The notes below the pieces were generated by a model, which saw only the letters and a list, made by a program, of their open reading frames with translations, did not search any database and was not told the origin of the DNA. This document shows, piece after piece, positions 8,352 through 17,495 of a DNA stretch of 64,000 bases. The DNA comes from Solibacillus sp. FSL H8-0523. Lineage in GTDB: Bacteria; Bacillota; Bacilli; Bacillales_A; Planococcaceae. A program made the translations under genes and the position numbers. Where the stretch lies: contig NZ_CP150291.1 in the NCBI RefSeq assembly GCF_038051985.1, positions 1,922,001 through 1,986,000 on the forward strand. Reading direction: 5' to 3'. The number at the start of each line of letters is the position of its first letter. Position 1 is the stretch's first letter.

Positions 8352-9245
8352 ATGAATTTTAAAAACGTAACAATCGCAGGTAGTGGGGTACTAGGGAGTC
8401 AAATCGCCTTTCAATCCGCATTCTTTGGCTTTAACGTCAGTGTTTATGATATTAATGATGGTGCAATAGAAGGTGCAAAAACACGTATGGCGGCGTTAAA
8501 AGATACGTACGGCACGTATTTTAACGATACAGAAAAGGCTGAAACAGCATTTGCCAGCCTGACATATTATACAGATTTAGCTGAAGCAGTAAAAGACGCG
8601 GACTTTGTTGTAGAGGCAGTGCCAGAGCGCATCGACATTAAACAAAGCTTCTATGAAAATTTAGCAAAAGTAGCACCAGAAAAAACCGTTTTCGCATCGA
8701 ACTCGTCAACGCTATTACCAAGTCAATTTGCAGCATTTACAGGCCGACCTGAAAAGTTTTTAGCGCTCCACTTTGCGAATTCCATTTGGCAAAATAACAC
8801 AGCAGAAATCATGGGACACCCAGGCACTGACGTACAGTATGTAGAGCAAGTAACGGACTTTGCACGCGCCATTCATATGGTGCCATTCGTCTTGAAAAAG
8901 GAACAACCAGGCTACATCTTAAACACATTATTAGTTCCATTTTTATCCGCAGCAATGGAATTATGGGTTAAAGACATCGCCGATCCGCAAACGATCGATA
9001 AAAACTGGATGATTTCAACAGGCGCACCACGCGGACCTTTTGCGATTTATGACATTGTCGGCATGGAAACGCCTTATAATTTAAATGTAATGCGTGCAAA
9101 AACAGATCCAGCTGCTCAGTTCGTAGCAGATAAAATCAAACGCGAAATGATTGACCAAGGAAAAATGGGGATTTCAACGGGCGAAGGCTTCTATAAGTAT
9201 CCAAACCCGGCCTATATGGACCCAGACTTCTTAAAATCAAATTAA
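8352..9245 (+). CDS. 3-hydroxyacyl-CoA dehydrogenase (NAD)
   Basis: 297 residues, single-domain-pair size of the 3HCDH family. The Rossmann motif G-S-G-V-L-G is at 10-15 and an acidic residue (Asp33) ends the second strand, indicating NAD. The family catalytic pair appears as His140 (A-L-H-F-A-N) and Glu152 (T-A-E-I-M). It oxidises an L-3-hydroxyacyl-CoA or related hydroxy acid with NAD; the S-I-W-Q-N-N stretch after the His differs from the usual N-P-V-P, so the substrate may be unusual. Start set by AAGGAGAG. Monocistronic, with a terminator behind it. Confidence 0.85.
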   Translation: MNFKNVTIAGSGVLGSQIAFQSAFFGFNVSVYDINDGAIEGAKTRMAALKDTYGTYFNDTEKAETAFASLTYYTDLAEAVKDADFVVEAVPERIDIKQSFYENLAKVAPEKTVFASNSSTLLPSQFAAFTGRPEKFLALHFANSIWQNNTAEIMGHPGTDVQYVEQVTDFARAIHMVPFVLKKEQPGYILNTLLVPFLSAAMELWVKDIADPQTIDKNWMISTGAPRGPFAIYDIVGMETPYNLNVMRAKTDPAAQFVADKIKREMIDQGKMGISTGEGFYKYPNPAYMDPDFLKSN

Positions 9246-9255
9246 ATTTATAGAA

Positions 9256-9289
9256 ACGCGCATCTCGCTAATTGATGCGTGTTTTTTTC
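9256..9289 (+). terminator. intrinsic terminator
   Basis: Stem ACGCGCATC / GATGCGTGT with a nine-base loop and TTTTTTTCT after the dehydrogenase gene. Confidence 0.85.
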
Positions 9290-9399
9290 TTGTTATGAGT
9301 AAAGTCTCGGTTGATTAAATGAAAATATGATAATATATTCTTATTTTAGCCGATAATATACAGTATAATAATCATAAGTATAAAAATGGAGGCTATTCA

Positions 9400-10905
9400 G
9401 TGTTTTTTAAAAAAGAAAAATCCGTATCATTAGAACAGTTATTACAAGAAACAACGACTCAATTACAGCAGGCTCAGCAAGGTAACTTAGAGGGCTTATA
9501 TATTGAAACAATTGAAAACGAGCAGTTACAACAAATTGTTTCAAACTTAAATGAAATTAACGAACTAAAAAATAACGAAATCGAAGCAGGCAAAATGCGC
9601 TTAGATGCAATTTTATCAAATAACGCAGTTGGATTTTGGGATGTAACGATGCCATCTGGAAAATTCCCACATCAAGATAATGTATTCAAAATCGACATCG
9701 AATTAAAGCGTATTTTAGGCTTCAATCAATCGAGCAAGTTTGATACGTTAGCGGATTTAACGAAACTAGTTTCACCGCAAGATGGTGATCGCGTGATGGC
9801 GTCTTTACTTGCGCATTTACAAGATAGATCTGGGCGTACACAATTTGATCTAACACACAAAATGCAGTTTGCAGATGGACAGGAACGTTGGGTACGTACA
9901 TTTGGTTCAGCACTACGCCATGACAACGGCGCACCTTATCGTCTAGTTGTTGCGATTATGAACACAGATGAGGAAATTCTAAAAAGCGAGCGTCTAAATA
10001 GCCTTGTGACGCGCTACGATTTAATTAACGAGGCGATAGTTGAAGCGCCGTGGGATATGACCGTTGAGCAAGGCGATCCAGTGAACCCTGAAAACGAATT
10101 CTGGTGGAGTCCACAATTCCGTAAAGCTTTAGGCTTCAAAGATGAAAATGATTTCCCGAATATTATGAGCGCATGGAGTGACCGTCTACATCCGGAAGAT
10201 AAAAACAATGCGATGCAAGCATTCACAGATCATTTAATGGATTTCTCGGGTCGTACACCTTTTGATATCGACTATCGCCTACAGTTAAAAACAGGTGAAT
10301 ATCGTTGGTTCCATGCGAGCGGCGCAACAGTACGTGACCAAAAGGGTGCACCGTTACGTGTAGCGGGTACCATTCGTGATATTTCACTTGAAAAAGACAA
10401 AGAACAAAATATCATAGAAACCGTAGCGCGTATGGAAGAGCTATCGGCTTCGATTCATGAATTAGTAACAGGCATTACGTCCATTGCAATCCATTCCCAA
10501 GACCTTGCGTCAACACAAGAAAAAACAACGATTGCTGCAAATGATGCAAAAGTATTAGCAGACGAAACACAAACCATCTCAAACTTTATCAAAGGCATTG
10601 CCGACCAAACAAACTTACTTGGCTTAAACGCAGCAATTGAAGCAGCGCGTGCAGGTGAGCATGGGAAAGGCTTCGGCGTCGTAGCGGATGAAGTACGAAA
10701 ACTAGCGGTTCACTCATCAGAAGCAACGACGAATATTGAATCGGGTGTCACGCAAATGAAGGGTTCGATTGATCGAATCATTGATTATATGACAAAAATA
10801 AATGACTTGGCGCAAACGCAGGCTGCCTTAACGCAGCAAATGAACGCCTCAGCAGAAGAAATTAACGCAATGTCTCAAGACTTAGTTGAGTTTGCGAAAA
10901 AATAA
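9400..10905 (+). CDS. soluble methyl-accepting chemotaxis-type protein with two PAS domains
   Basis: 501 residues without any membrane helix. Two PAS_3-like domains (about 65-200 and 205-345) share the pattern R-x-x-F-D-x-x-x-x-x-x-x-x-G-x-x-R-W and end in typical PAC segments. The C-terminus carries the MCP hairpin tip [19 protein letters not shown] at about 408-426, which binds CheA and CheW. The signalling bundle is short, as in cytoplasmic receptors. It should sense an internal signal, perhaps redox state or a flavin- or haem-bound ligand. GTG start at 9400 behind TGGAGG. Monocistronic. Confidence 0.88.
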   Translation: MFFKKEKSVSLEQLLQETTTQLQQAQQGNLEGLYIETIENEQLQQIVSNLNEINELKNNEIEAGKMRLDAILSNNAVGFWDVTMPSGKFPHQDNVFKIDIELKRILGFNQSSKFDTLADLTKLVSPQDGDRVMASLLAHLQDRSGRTQFDLTHKMQFADGQERWVRTFGSALRHDNGAPYRLVVAIMNTDEEILKSERLNSLVTRYDLINEAIVEAPWDMTVEQGDPVNPENEFWWSPQFRKALGFKDENDFPNIMSAWSDRLHPEDKNNAMQAFTDHLMDFSGRTPFDIDYRLQLKTGEYRWFHASGATVRDQKGAPLRVAGTIRDISLEKDKEQNIIETVARMEELSASIHELVTGITSIAIHSQDLASTQEKTTIAANDAKVLADETQTISNFIKGIADQTNLLGLNAAIEAARAGEHGKGFGVVADEVRKLAVHSSEATTNIESGVTQMKGSIDRIIDYMTKINDLAQTQAALTQQMNASAEEINAMSQDLVEFAKK

Positions 10906-10918
10906 AATTTTGTTTAAG

Positions 10919-10955
10919 AACTGCCCTTTTGAAATTTTAGGGCAGTTATTTTTTT
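10919..10955 (+). terminator. intrinsic terminator
   Basis: Stem AACTGCCCT / AGGGCAGTT followed by ATTTTTTTT, after the chemoreceptor gene. Confidence 0.9.
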
Positions 10956-10998
10956 TAGGGAAAAATTGCTATAATAAATAAGTTAGGGGGAATTGTTC

Positions 10999-11229
10999 AT
11001 GGAATATATGTCTATTTGGAACGGAGCAATTTGGCTTCCAATCGTTCAAGCGATTGGATTCATCAGTTGTTTTTATTTTGCACTTACTTATTTTCAACAT
11101 GTGAAAACAGGAGAAACACGTTTAATAAGATTAACGAAAATTTGGGCAGTAATTTCATTAGCTGTTGCATTATTAGCCCCGGTGCTCTATCAATTGTATA
11201 TGTTTATGCGCTTTTCAAATGGAAATTAG
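10999..11229 (+). CDS. small two-helix membrane protein
   Basis: 76 residues from ATG 10999 behind TTAGGGGGAA; TTG at 10993 is less well spaced. Two hydrophobic helices (about 10-30 and 48-67) are joined by a basic loop K-T-G-E-T-R-L-I-R. No family recognised. It has its own ribosome site and terminator, and a plausible promoter in the A/T-rich stretch just upstream, so it is likely a real gene of unknown function. Confidence 0.6.
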   Translation: MEYMSIWNGAIWLPIVQAIGFISCFYFALTYFQHVKTGETRLIRLTKIWAVISLAVALLAPVLYQLYMFMRFSNGN

Positions 11230-11244
11230 CGATGAATACTATGG

Positions 11245-11272
11245 CTGCTAACAATTTGTTGGCAGTTTTTTT
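11245..11272 (+). terminator. intrinsic terminator
   Basis: Stem CTGCTAACAA / TTGTTGGCAG (one G-T pair) followed by seven Ts. Confidence 0.85.
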
Positions 11273-11338
11273 GTTTCCAAAAAATGCAAAATGAAAGGGG
11301 TTTATCTCTGCTTTAATACATTAACTTGTTAAAAGCAT

Positions 11339-11399
11339 ACTAAACTAATAAGAATTATAAAATTTAAGCATTGACGTACATCACGTCAATCTGTTAAAT
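11339..11399 (+). promoter_or_regulatory. promoter and operator of the organosulfur operon
   Basis: Sigma-A promoter TTGACG (11371-11376) - 17 bp - TTAAAT (11394-11399). The -35 box is the left arm of a perfect inverted repeat TTGACGTACATCACGTCAA (11371-11389), a good operator candidate. Upstream, TACTAAACTAATAAGAA (about 11339-11355) repeats the motif seen in front of tsuA. No S-box or T-box sequence is present. Promoter by consensus; regulator identities inferred. Confidence 0.55.
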
Positions 11400-11468
11400 T
11401 ACAAATTAAGATTTACCGAATTGCAAGAAAATTCTATAACTTCTAATTTGAGAGGGTGTTTTATACAA

Positions 11469-12608
11469 ATGACAGCAGTGGCAAACATTCAAACAATTGC
11501 CGAGGAGCTCGCAGTGCAGTTTGAAAAAACCGCGGTACAGCGAGACAAAACAGGTGGCAATGCAAAATATGAACGAGACTTAATCCGCAATAGCGGTCTT
11601 TTAAAACTTTTAATTCCAAGTGAGTACGGTGGTTTAGATGGAAATTGGAGAGATGTATTCGAAGTAGTTCGCATTTTCGCACGTGTCGACAGCTCACTGG
11701 CACATGTATTTGGCTACCATTTCATTAACCTAGCAACACCGCACCTGTGTGGGAGTGATGCACAAAAAGAGCACTTCTACCGAGAAACAGCCAAGCGTAA
11801 CCTGTTTTGGGGCAATGCATTCAATCCAGTGGACATTAAATTAGTTGCAACGAAAACAGACACAGGTTACGTACTAAACGGTGTAAAAACATTTTGCTCA
11901 GGCAGCGTTGATTCAGACGTATTATTAGTATCGGCGACTGTAGAAGACCGAGACGAGCCTTTGTTGGCTGTAATACCAAGTAATCGTATTGGTGTAGATA
12001 TAAAAGAGGATTGGGATAATATGGGCCAACGCCAAACCGACAGCGGTACCATCCTTTTCGATCAAGTCGAAGTAACAGCAACAGAAGTGCTTGAACGTGG
12101 CTTTAACGCGAGTGAATTTTCAAAGCTTCGCCTGAATATCGCGACATTTGCACTCAATCACCTCTACTTAGGCATTACAGAAGGGGCGTTGCAGTCAGCC
12201 TTAGCGTACACAAAACAATTTACACGCCCACGTTCCATTTCACAAACGTCGGCCATTGAAGATCCGATTATTCAATACCATTACGGTCAGTTTTATGTAC
12301 AAGTAGAAGCTGCAAATTTAGTGGTCAAGAAGGCCGATGAGCTACTGCTTAAGCTTTGGAACAATCCAAGCGACATTACACCGCAAAAGCGTGCTGAACT
12401 AAGTAAAGCACTACAAACGGCAAAAGTATTTACAACAACGGCCGGCTTAGATATTACATCTCGTATTTTTGAAGTAATGGGTAGCCGCGCAACATCGAAC
12501 CAATTCGGTTTTGATCGATATTGGCGTAACCTTCGTACGATGACGTTACACGTTCCAGTGGACACAACGATTCAAAATTTAGGTCATCTATACTTAACAG
12601 AGGAGTGA
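11469..12608 (+). CDS. DszC/SfnB-like acyl-CoA-dehydrogenase-fold monooxygenase
   Basis: 379 residues with the three-part acyl-CoA dehydrogenase fold: helical N-domain, beta middle domain (G-Y-V-L-N-G-V-K-T-F-C-S-G near 140) and helical C-domain ending in the Y-W-R-N-L-R-T-M-T-L-H block that marks the DszC/SfnB group. These enzymes use reduced FMN and oxygen to oxidise sulfur compounds (for instance sulfide to sulfone, or activation of sulfones). ATG 11469 is preferred over the upstream frame start because GAGAGGGTG precedes it. First gene of the operon, directly before a sulfonate-type ABC transporter, with an FMN reductase at the far end able to supply reduced flavin. Confidence 0.8.
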   Translation: MTAVANIQTIAEELAVQFEKTAVQRDKTGGNAKYERDLIRNSGLLKLLIPSEYGGLDGNWRDVFEVVRIFARVDSSLAHVFGYHFINLATPHLCGSDAQKEHFYRETAKRNLFWGNAFNPVDIKLVATKTDTGYVLNGVKTFCSGSVDSDVLLVSATVEDRDEPLLAVIPSNRIGVDIKEDWDNMGQRQTDSGTILFDQVEVTATEVLERGFNASEFSKLRLNIATFALNHLYLGITEGALQSALAYTKQFTRPRSISQTSAIEDPIIQYHYGQFYVQVEAANLVVKKADELLLKLWNNPSDITPQKRAELSKALQTAKVFTTTAGLDITSRIFEVMGSRATSNQFGFDRYWRNLRTMTLHVPVDTTIQNLGHLYLTEE

Positions 12609-12614
12609 TCACGC

Positions 12615-13484
12615 ATGGTCGTCTTTCAACGAGAGTTTGAACTGCCTACTTCGTTTCCAGAGCAAGAAAAGCGTGTGCGCAACAATAAAATCGAAGCGCG
12701 CGGCATTGATTTTAGCTACGACGGAACGACAAAAATTTTAAATAACATTGATTTAGATGTAAAAGAAGGCGAGTTCCTCGTATTTATGGGACCGTCTGGC
12801 TGTGGGAAAAGTACATTCCTCCGTATGATTGCCGGACTTGAAGGTTTTGATAATGGTGACATCATCATTAATGGTACATCAGTGAAAGAGGCACATCCTG
12901 ATAGCGGTGTTGTGTTCCAAGATTACTCGTTATTCCCGTGGTTAACAGCGCAGGCGAATGTTGTGCTAGCGCTTAAACAACGTAACAAAAAGAAGTCGAA
13001 AAAAGAGCTCGCACATATTGCGGAGGACTATTTAACGCTTGTGAACTTAGGGCATGCATTGAAAAAATATCCTGGGCAAATGTCTGGCGGTATGAAGCAA
13101 CGCGCAGCCATTGCCCGTGCACTTAGCTACGGTTCAGATCTATTACTAATGGATGAACCGTTTGGCGCACTTGATCCAGTCACTCGTATGCAACTGCAAG
13201 ATTTAATTGTGCAAATTCGTGCCCAGCAAAATCGCACGGTCGTCTTTGTCACACATGACGTTGATGAAGCCATTTACTTAGCCGATCGCATTATCATTTT
13301 TGCGCCAGGTAAAAACGGAGCCGTCACAAAATCAATCGAAGTACCTGTAAAAAAAGGCACAAACCGCCAAAAATTATTTGAAAGTTATGAATTCCGTTCG
13401 TTCCGTGAATCGTTATTAAATGAAATGAACGAGCAAATTTTAAATAGTATCAAAACGGAAGTGTCAGAGGGCGCTGGAATTTAG
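12615..13484 (+). CDS. ABC transporter ATPase, sulfonate/taurine type
   Basis: 289 residues. Walker A G-P-S-G-C-G-K-S-T at 59-67, signature M-S-G-G-M-K-Q-R, Walker B L-L-L-M-D-E-P and the F-G-A-L-D D-loop are intact. The S-G-G-M-K-Q-R form and the F-Q-D-Y-S-L-F-P-W Q-loop are typical of the nitrate/sulfonate/taurine importers (SsuB/TauB). It powers import through the permease at 14575 with the binding protein at 13495. Begins six bases after the monooxygenase stop, with GAGGAG as ribosome site; a 20-odd residue N-terminal extension precedes the ATPase core. Confidence 0.88.
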   Translation: MVVFQREFELPTSFPEQEKRVRNNKIEARGIDFSYDGTTKILNNIDLDVKEGEFLVFMGPSGCGKSTFLRMIAGLEGFDNGDIIINGTSVKEAHPDSGVVFQDYSLFPWLTAQANVVLALKQRNKKKSKKELAHIAEDYLTLVNLGHALKKYPGQMSGGMKQRAAIARALSYGSDLLLMDEPFGALDPVTRMQLQDLIVQIRAQQNRTVVFVTHDVDEAIYLADRIIIFAPGKNGAVTKSIEVPVKKGTNRQKLFESYEFRSFRESLLNEMNEQILNSIKTEVSEGAGI

Positions 13485-13494
13485 GGGGAGAACA

Positions 13495-14559
13495 ATGAAG
13501 AAATTTAAATACTTTGCACCATTTCTTTTAGCAGCGAGTGTGTTAGCTGCATGTGGGGATGACAAAGACGTAAAAACAAGCAGTGCAAAAGAGGATTTTG
13601 AAATTACAGTCGGCCTAAGCCAAGCAGCAGGCGGTACATTAGTTGATATCGCGCATCAAGAAGGCTACTTTGAAGATGAAAACGTAACCGTTAACCGCGT
13701 TGGCTTCACAAACTCAGCAGATGGACTAAACGCCTTACAAGCAGGGAAAATCGATGTAGGTTTAACATTCGGTACAGCTGGCCCACTGACATTCATCGCT
13801 AATGGCTCAGACTTCTCGATTATCGGGGGGCATTTAGAAGGTGGACACCCGATTTTAACGAAGAAGGAAAACGCAGGTCAATATACGTCAATGGAAAGTT
13901 ATAAAGGCAAAAAAGTAGGAACGATTCGCATTTTCACATCGGATATCGTGTTCCGCTCAGCGCTTGAAGATGCTGGCATTGACTGGGAAAATGAAGTCGA
14001 TATTGTTGAATTTAAAACAGGAAGCATGTTGCTAGAGGCTGTGGCATCAGGCAAAGTGGATGTCGCCGTTTCCGCAAACTCGTTTTACGCACAGGCGATT
14101 GATATGGGCTTAGAGGCAGTTGCGTGGAGTAATGATTTACAAGAGGGGCATGTTTGCTGCCGCGTCGTGACACGTACGGAGCTCTTATCTGACCAAGATG
14201 GTGAAGGGTACAAACGCTTCTTAAAGGCATTAATTCGTGCAGAGCGCATTAAAAATGAAGATCCACAAGTGGCAATTAAAGCGGCAAAGGAATACATGAA
14301 AGTTGACGACAGTGTTATTGAAACAATCGTTAACGATCCGCATTCAAACTACTCTTCAGACCCAAGTAAGAAAAACGTAGTCGCAATGTGGGAGCAAATG
14401 AAGAAAATTGGATATGTAGAAAATGTAGATGACATTGATGTGAATGATTACGTGAATATTGATCTTTATGAACGCGCACTATCAGAGCTAATTGAGGAGC
14501 ATCCAGAAGATGGCTACTACAAAGAGCAGCTGACACGCTTTAACGAACAAAATATTTAA
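13495..14559 (+). CDS. ABC transporter substrate-binding lipoprotein (SsuA/TauA-like)
   Basis: 354 residues. Signal peptide and lipobox L-A-A-C with Cys20 as the lipid anchor. The N-lobe reads Q-E-G-Y-F-E-D-E-N-V and G-K-I-D-V-G-L-T-F-G-T-A-G-P, the NMT1/SsuA-like pattern of periplasmic-binding-fold proteins for sulfonates, taurine, nitrate or thiamine precursors. The context (monooxygenases for sulfur removal) favours an organosulfur ligand. AGGGGGAG ribosome site. Which compound is bound cannot be read from sequence. Confidence 0.85.
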   Translation: MKKFKYFAPFLLAASVLAACGDDKDVKTSSAKEDFEITVGLSQAAGGTLVDIAHQEGYFEDENVTVNRVGFTNSADGLNALQAGKIDVGLTFGTAGPLTFIANGSDFSIIGGHLEGGHPILTKKENAGQYTSMESYKGKKVGTIRIFTSDIVFRSALEDAGIDWENEVDIVEFKTGSMLLEAVASGKVDVAVSANSFYAQAIDMGLEAVAWSNDLQEGHVCCRVVTRTELLSDQDGEGYKRFLKALIRAERIKNEDPQVAIKAAKEYMKVDDSVIETIVNDPHSNYSSDPSKKNVVAMWEQMKKIGYVENVDDIDVNDYVNIDLYERALSELIEEHPEDGYYKEQLTRFNEQNI

Positions 14560-14574
14560 AGGGAGTGAGACGTC

Positions 14575-15339
14575 ATGCTCACATTTTTTAAGCGCTATAA
14601 TCTTACTATTTTGATAGGAATTCTTGCAATCGTCATGTGGGCACTTGTTACAAAGTATGCAACGTGGATTAATCCCGTCATTTTCCCAGAGCCACTTGTC
14701 GTTGTCGAATCATTCGTAGCGAAATTTGGTGAACTGGTTGGTGGTGTAGGGAGCTCAATGAAGCTGTTAATACCCGGGTTTTTCGGGGCATTACTGGCAG
14801 GGATTGTGTTTGGATTATTCTTCGGCTTAAATAAACGCTCTCGTGAAATTTTAATGCCGTACTTCCATGCACTGAGCCCGATTCCACCGACATTATTTAT
14901 TCCCTATGCGATCGCGCTGCTACCAACATTCCAAACGGCTTCGATGTCACTGATCTTTATCGGCGCATTTTGGCCCATCTTTTTAGGCACGATTCACGGG
15001 GTGCTGTTAATTGATAAGCATTTTTTAGACAACGCCAAATCACTTGGCTTAAAGGGTCCGGAATTTCTGTTTTATGTCGTGTTACCAGCAAGTGCCCCAC
15101 ATATTTTAAGTGGCGCGAGTACATCGCTTGGCATGAGCTTCTTAATCTTAACGATCGCCGAAATGTTCGGTGCATCAAGCGGGATGGGCTTTTTCATCCA
15201 GTATTACAGCGATTTCTCACAATATCATTACGTGTTAGCCGGCATTATTTTTAACTCGATCATTATCGTGACGGTCATGGTTATATTCGAAAAAATTAAA
15301 AAGCGTCTGCTGTTTTGGACGAACTTAAAAGCAGATTAA
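14575..15339 (+). CDS. ABC transporter permease (SsuC-like)
   Basis: 254 residues with about six membrane helices and the cytoplasmic coupling motif around L-D-N-A-K-S-L-G-L-K-G-P (near 145), a variant of the EAA loop in BPD_transp_1 permeases of the sulfonate/nitrate class. It forms the channel for the ATPase and binding protein upstream. Start behind AAAGGGAGTGAG. The FixH-like lipoprotein gene begins one base after its stop, so the transporter and the redox genes are probably translated together. Confidence 0.87.
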   Translation: MLTFFKRYNLTILIGILAIVMWALVTKYATWINPVIFPEPLVVVESFVAKFGELVGGVGSSMKLLIPGFFGALLAGIVFGLFFGLNKRSREILMPYFHALSPIPPTLFIPYAIALLPTFQTASMSLIFIGAFWPIFLGTIHGVLLIDKHFLDNAKSLGLKGPEFLFYVVLPASAPHILSGASTSLGMSFLILTIAEMFGASSGMGFFIQYYSDFSQYHYVLAGIIFNSIIIVTVMVIFEKIKKRLLFWTNLKAD

Positions 15340-15340
15340 C

Positions 15341-15694
15341 TTGAAACGCCTGCTGTTCCTTGTGCTCCTACTAGCTGGCTGTAGCGCACAGGCACATGAA
15401 AACTTACAAGTCACGATTGAAGCAACGAAACAAAGCGTGGAAATATTTGAGCCTGTCACGATTAAAGCAAGCGTTAAAGCGTCGGGAGAGCCGGTAAGTG
15501 CTGATGCAGTCGTCGATTTTGAACTCATACATCCATCGGGCAAAACAATGGGGTCGGTCAACCCAGAAAACAACGGGGACGGCACGTATTCCATTGAAAC
15601 GAGCTTTGACGCGGCAGGTATTTACCGCATCATCTCCCATGTCGATTATGAGAGTGAGCACGAAATGCCGGAAGTAGAGGTGACGGTGAAGTGA
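15341..15694 (+). CDS. FixH/YtkA-like lipoprotein
   Basis: 117 residues. TTG start one base after the permease stop; no clear ribosome site, so translation is likely coupled. Lipobox L-A-G-C with Cys14. The mature part is a small immunoglobulin-like beta domain with an N-N-G-D-G-T-Y-S turn, resembling the YtkA/FixH-like domain found in surface proteins linked to cytochrome oxidase assembly and copper handling. There is no obvious metal ligand cluster. Its place in a sulfur operon next to a thioredoxin-like protein is unusual; it may act with that neighbour outside the cell. Confidence 0.6.
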   Translation: MKRLLFLVLLLAGCSAQAHENLQVTIEATKQSVEIFEPVTIKASVKASGEPVSADAVVDFELIHPSGKTMGSVNPENNGDGTYSIETSFDAAGIYRIISHVDYESEHEMPEVEVTVK

Positions 15695-16170
15695 AACGCA
15701 GCTTACAAATTACGGTCATCCTCGTGCTAGGGCTCGCTGCAGTGTATGCGATTTTCTCAAATAGCGCAAATGACAAAGCATCCGCAGAGGACGTGTCATT
15801 ACAAAATTCAGCGGGTGAGGTGCAAACCATTAAAAAAGGCAACGTAATCTTAAATTTTTGGGCGACGTATTGCCCACCATGCGAACGTGAAATGCCCGAA
15901 TTGAATGCAGCGTATCACGATTTGTTTGACTCGGTACAGCTCTACGCGATTAACGTAGAGGAGCCAACACGAATCGTCAACCAGTATATAAAAAATAAAA
16001 AAGTTGATTTCCCGGTGTTACTTGATCGCACAGGCGAGCTAAAGGACGCTTACAAAATTACCACTTTACCGACAACGCTTTTTATAAAGAATGGTGAAGT
16101 GGTGCACACGGTGAAAGGTGAAATCACCGAAGACGAAATCAAGGTGCTTACAAAACAATACTTAAAATAA
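15691..16170 (+). CDS. membrane-anchored thioredoxin-like protein (ResA/TlpA type)
   Basis: 159 residues. GTG start overlapping the previous stop as GTGA. One N-terminal membrane anchor (residues 6-22), then a thioredoxin fold with the redox motif C61-P-P-C64 in F-W-A-T-Y-C-P-P-C-E-R-E and the cis-proline loop T-L-P-T-T. ResA-type proteins act on the outer side of the membrane, reducing disulfides on c-type apocytochromes or other partners. Here the partner may be the FixH-like lipoprotein or a secreted sulfur compound; this is inferred from overlap alone. Confidence 0.82.
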   Translation: MKRSLQITVILVLGLAAVYAIFSNSANDKASAEDVSLQNSAGEVQTIKKGNVILNFWATYCPPCEREMPELNAAYHDLFDSVQLYAINVEEPTRIVNQYIKNKKVDFPVLLDRTGELKDAYKITTLPTTLFIKNGEVVHTVKGEITEDEIKVLTKQYLK

Positions 16171-16184
16171 AGGAGCAACATCCT

Positions 16185-17483
16185 ATGACATTTTTTAACC
16201 CTGAAACAATCGCCCTGCATACGGGGCAAACGGTAGACCCGGTAACCCGTTCACGTGCAGTACCGCTTTATCAAACAACATCGTACGTATTTGATGACAC
16301 GGAGCATGCAGCAAGCCTGTTCAAATTACAAGGCAGCGGCTACTTATATTCACGTAATGCCAATCCAACAAATGCCGTATTCGAGGAGCGCTTAGCCGCA
16401 CTAGAAGGTGGCGTGGCAGGCTTCGCGGTTTCATCAGGCCAAGCAGCCATTTTAATTGCGGTATTAACGCTCGCTCAAGCAGGGGAAGAAATCGTCGCAA
16501 CGAACGCACTTTACGGCGGTACTTATACCTTATTTTCAAAAACATTACCACGCTTTGGTGTAACCGTACGTTTTGTCGAAGGCTCGGATTTAGCAGCAGT
16601 CGAAGCAGCAATTAATGACAAAACACGCGCGGTATTTACAGAAACGATCGGCAACCCAAGTTTAGAAATCGCTGATATTGAAGGCTTAGCAGCAGTGGCA
16701 CATAAACATGACGTTCCGTTAATTGTGGATAACACATTCGCGACACCGTATTTAAGTAAACCAATCGACTTTGGCGCAGATATTGTCGTGCATTCAACAA
16801 CAAAATTCATCGGTGGGCATGGTACATCACTTGGCGGTGCGATCATTGATGGCGGGAAGTTCGAATGGAAAAAAGAGCGTTTTCCTACATTTGTTGAGCC
16901 AAATGAATTAATCGACAATCGTTCATTTGTTGAAGTAGCTGGTGAAAAGGCCTTTGTTGCAAAGGCACGCTTTGAGTTAGGGCATGATTTAGGGGCAACA
17001 CTTTCTCCATTTAATGCCTGGTTATTCATACAAGGATTAGAGTCATTAGCCGTGCGTGTTCGTCAGCACGTCATTAATGCACAGGCCGTAGCGGAATATT
17101 TAGCACAGCATGAGTTAGTGGAGTGGGTGAATCTGCCAACGATTGAAGGCAATGACCCGAAAAACTTAGTTGAAAAATACTTACCAAAAGGCGCGGGCTC
17201 GATCTTTAGCTTTGGCATCAAAGGTGGGATAGAGGCAGCAAAAGCGTTCATTAATAACGTGGAATTACTGTCACATGTCGCAAACGTCGGGGATTCAAAA
17301 TCACTTGTCATCCATCCTGCAAGTACATCCCATTCACGCTTAACACCAGAGCAGCAGCTAGCGAGCGGCGTGACACCGGGCTTAATTCGCTTATCAATTG
17401 GTTTAGAAGATATAGAAGATATTAAAGCAGACCTTGCACAAGCACTACAAAAAGCAAGCGAAGTCGCACACATCACGAAATAG
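16185..17483 (+). CDS. metY: O-acetylhomoserine sulfhydrylase (aminocarboxypropyltransferase)
   Basis: 432 residues, the length of MetY rather than of the shorter (about 380) MetB/MetC enzymes. Cys/Met-metabolism PLP fold, with Lys207 in H-S-T-T-K-F-I-G-G-H-G as the cofactor Schiff base and the Y-S-R-N-A-N-P-T motif near 57. It joins sulfide (or another thiol) to O-acetylhomoserine to make homocysteine. Within this operon it would fix the sulfur released by the monooxygenases after reduction of sulfite. GGAG ribosome site at 16172. Confidence 0.9.
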   Translation: MTFFNPETIALHTGQTVDPVTRSRAVPLYQTTSYVFDDTEHAASLFKLQGSGYLYSRNANPTNAVFEERLAALEGGVAGFAVSSGQAAILIAVLTLAQAGEEIVATNALYGGTYTLFSKTLPRFGVTVRFVEGSDLAAVEAAINDKTRAVFTETIGNPSLEIADIEGLAAVAHKHDVPLIVDNTFATPYLSKPIDFGADIVVHSTTKFIGGHGTSLGGAIIDGGKFEWKKERFPTFVEPNELIDNRSFVEVAGEKAFVAKARFELGHDLGATLSPFNAWLFIQGLESLAVRVRQHVINAQAVAEYLAQHELVEWVNLPTIEGNDPKNLVEKYLPKGAGSIFSFGIKGGIEAAKAFINNVELLSHVANVGDSKSLVIHPASTSHSRLTPEQQLASGVTPGLIRLSIGLEDIEDIKADLAQALQKASEVAHITK

Positions 17484-17495
17484 GAGGAATTTAAA

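Noticed and set aside
16523-17029. 168-codon open frame on the minus strand
   Set aside because: It lies wholly inside metY, is rich in Ser/Ala/Pro from reversed codons, has no ribosome site and matches nothing; a shadow of the real gene.
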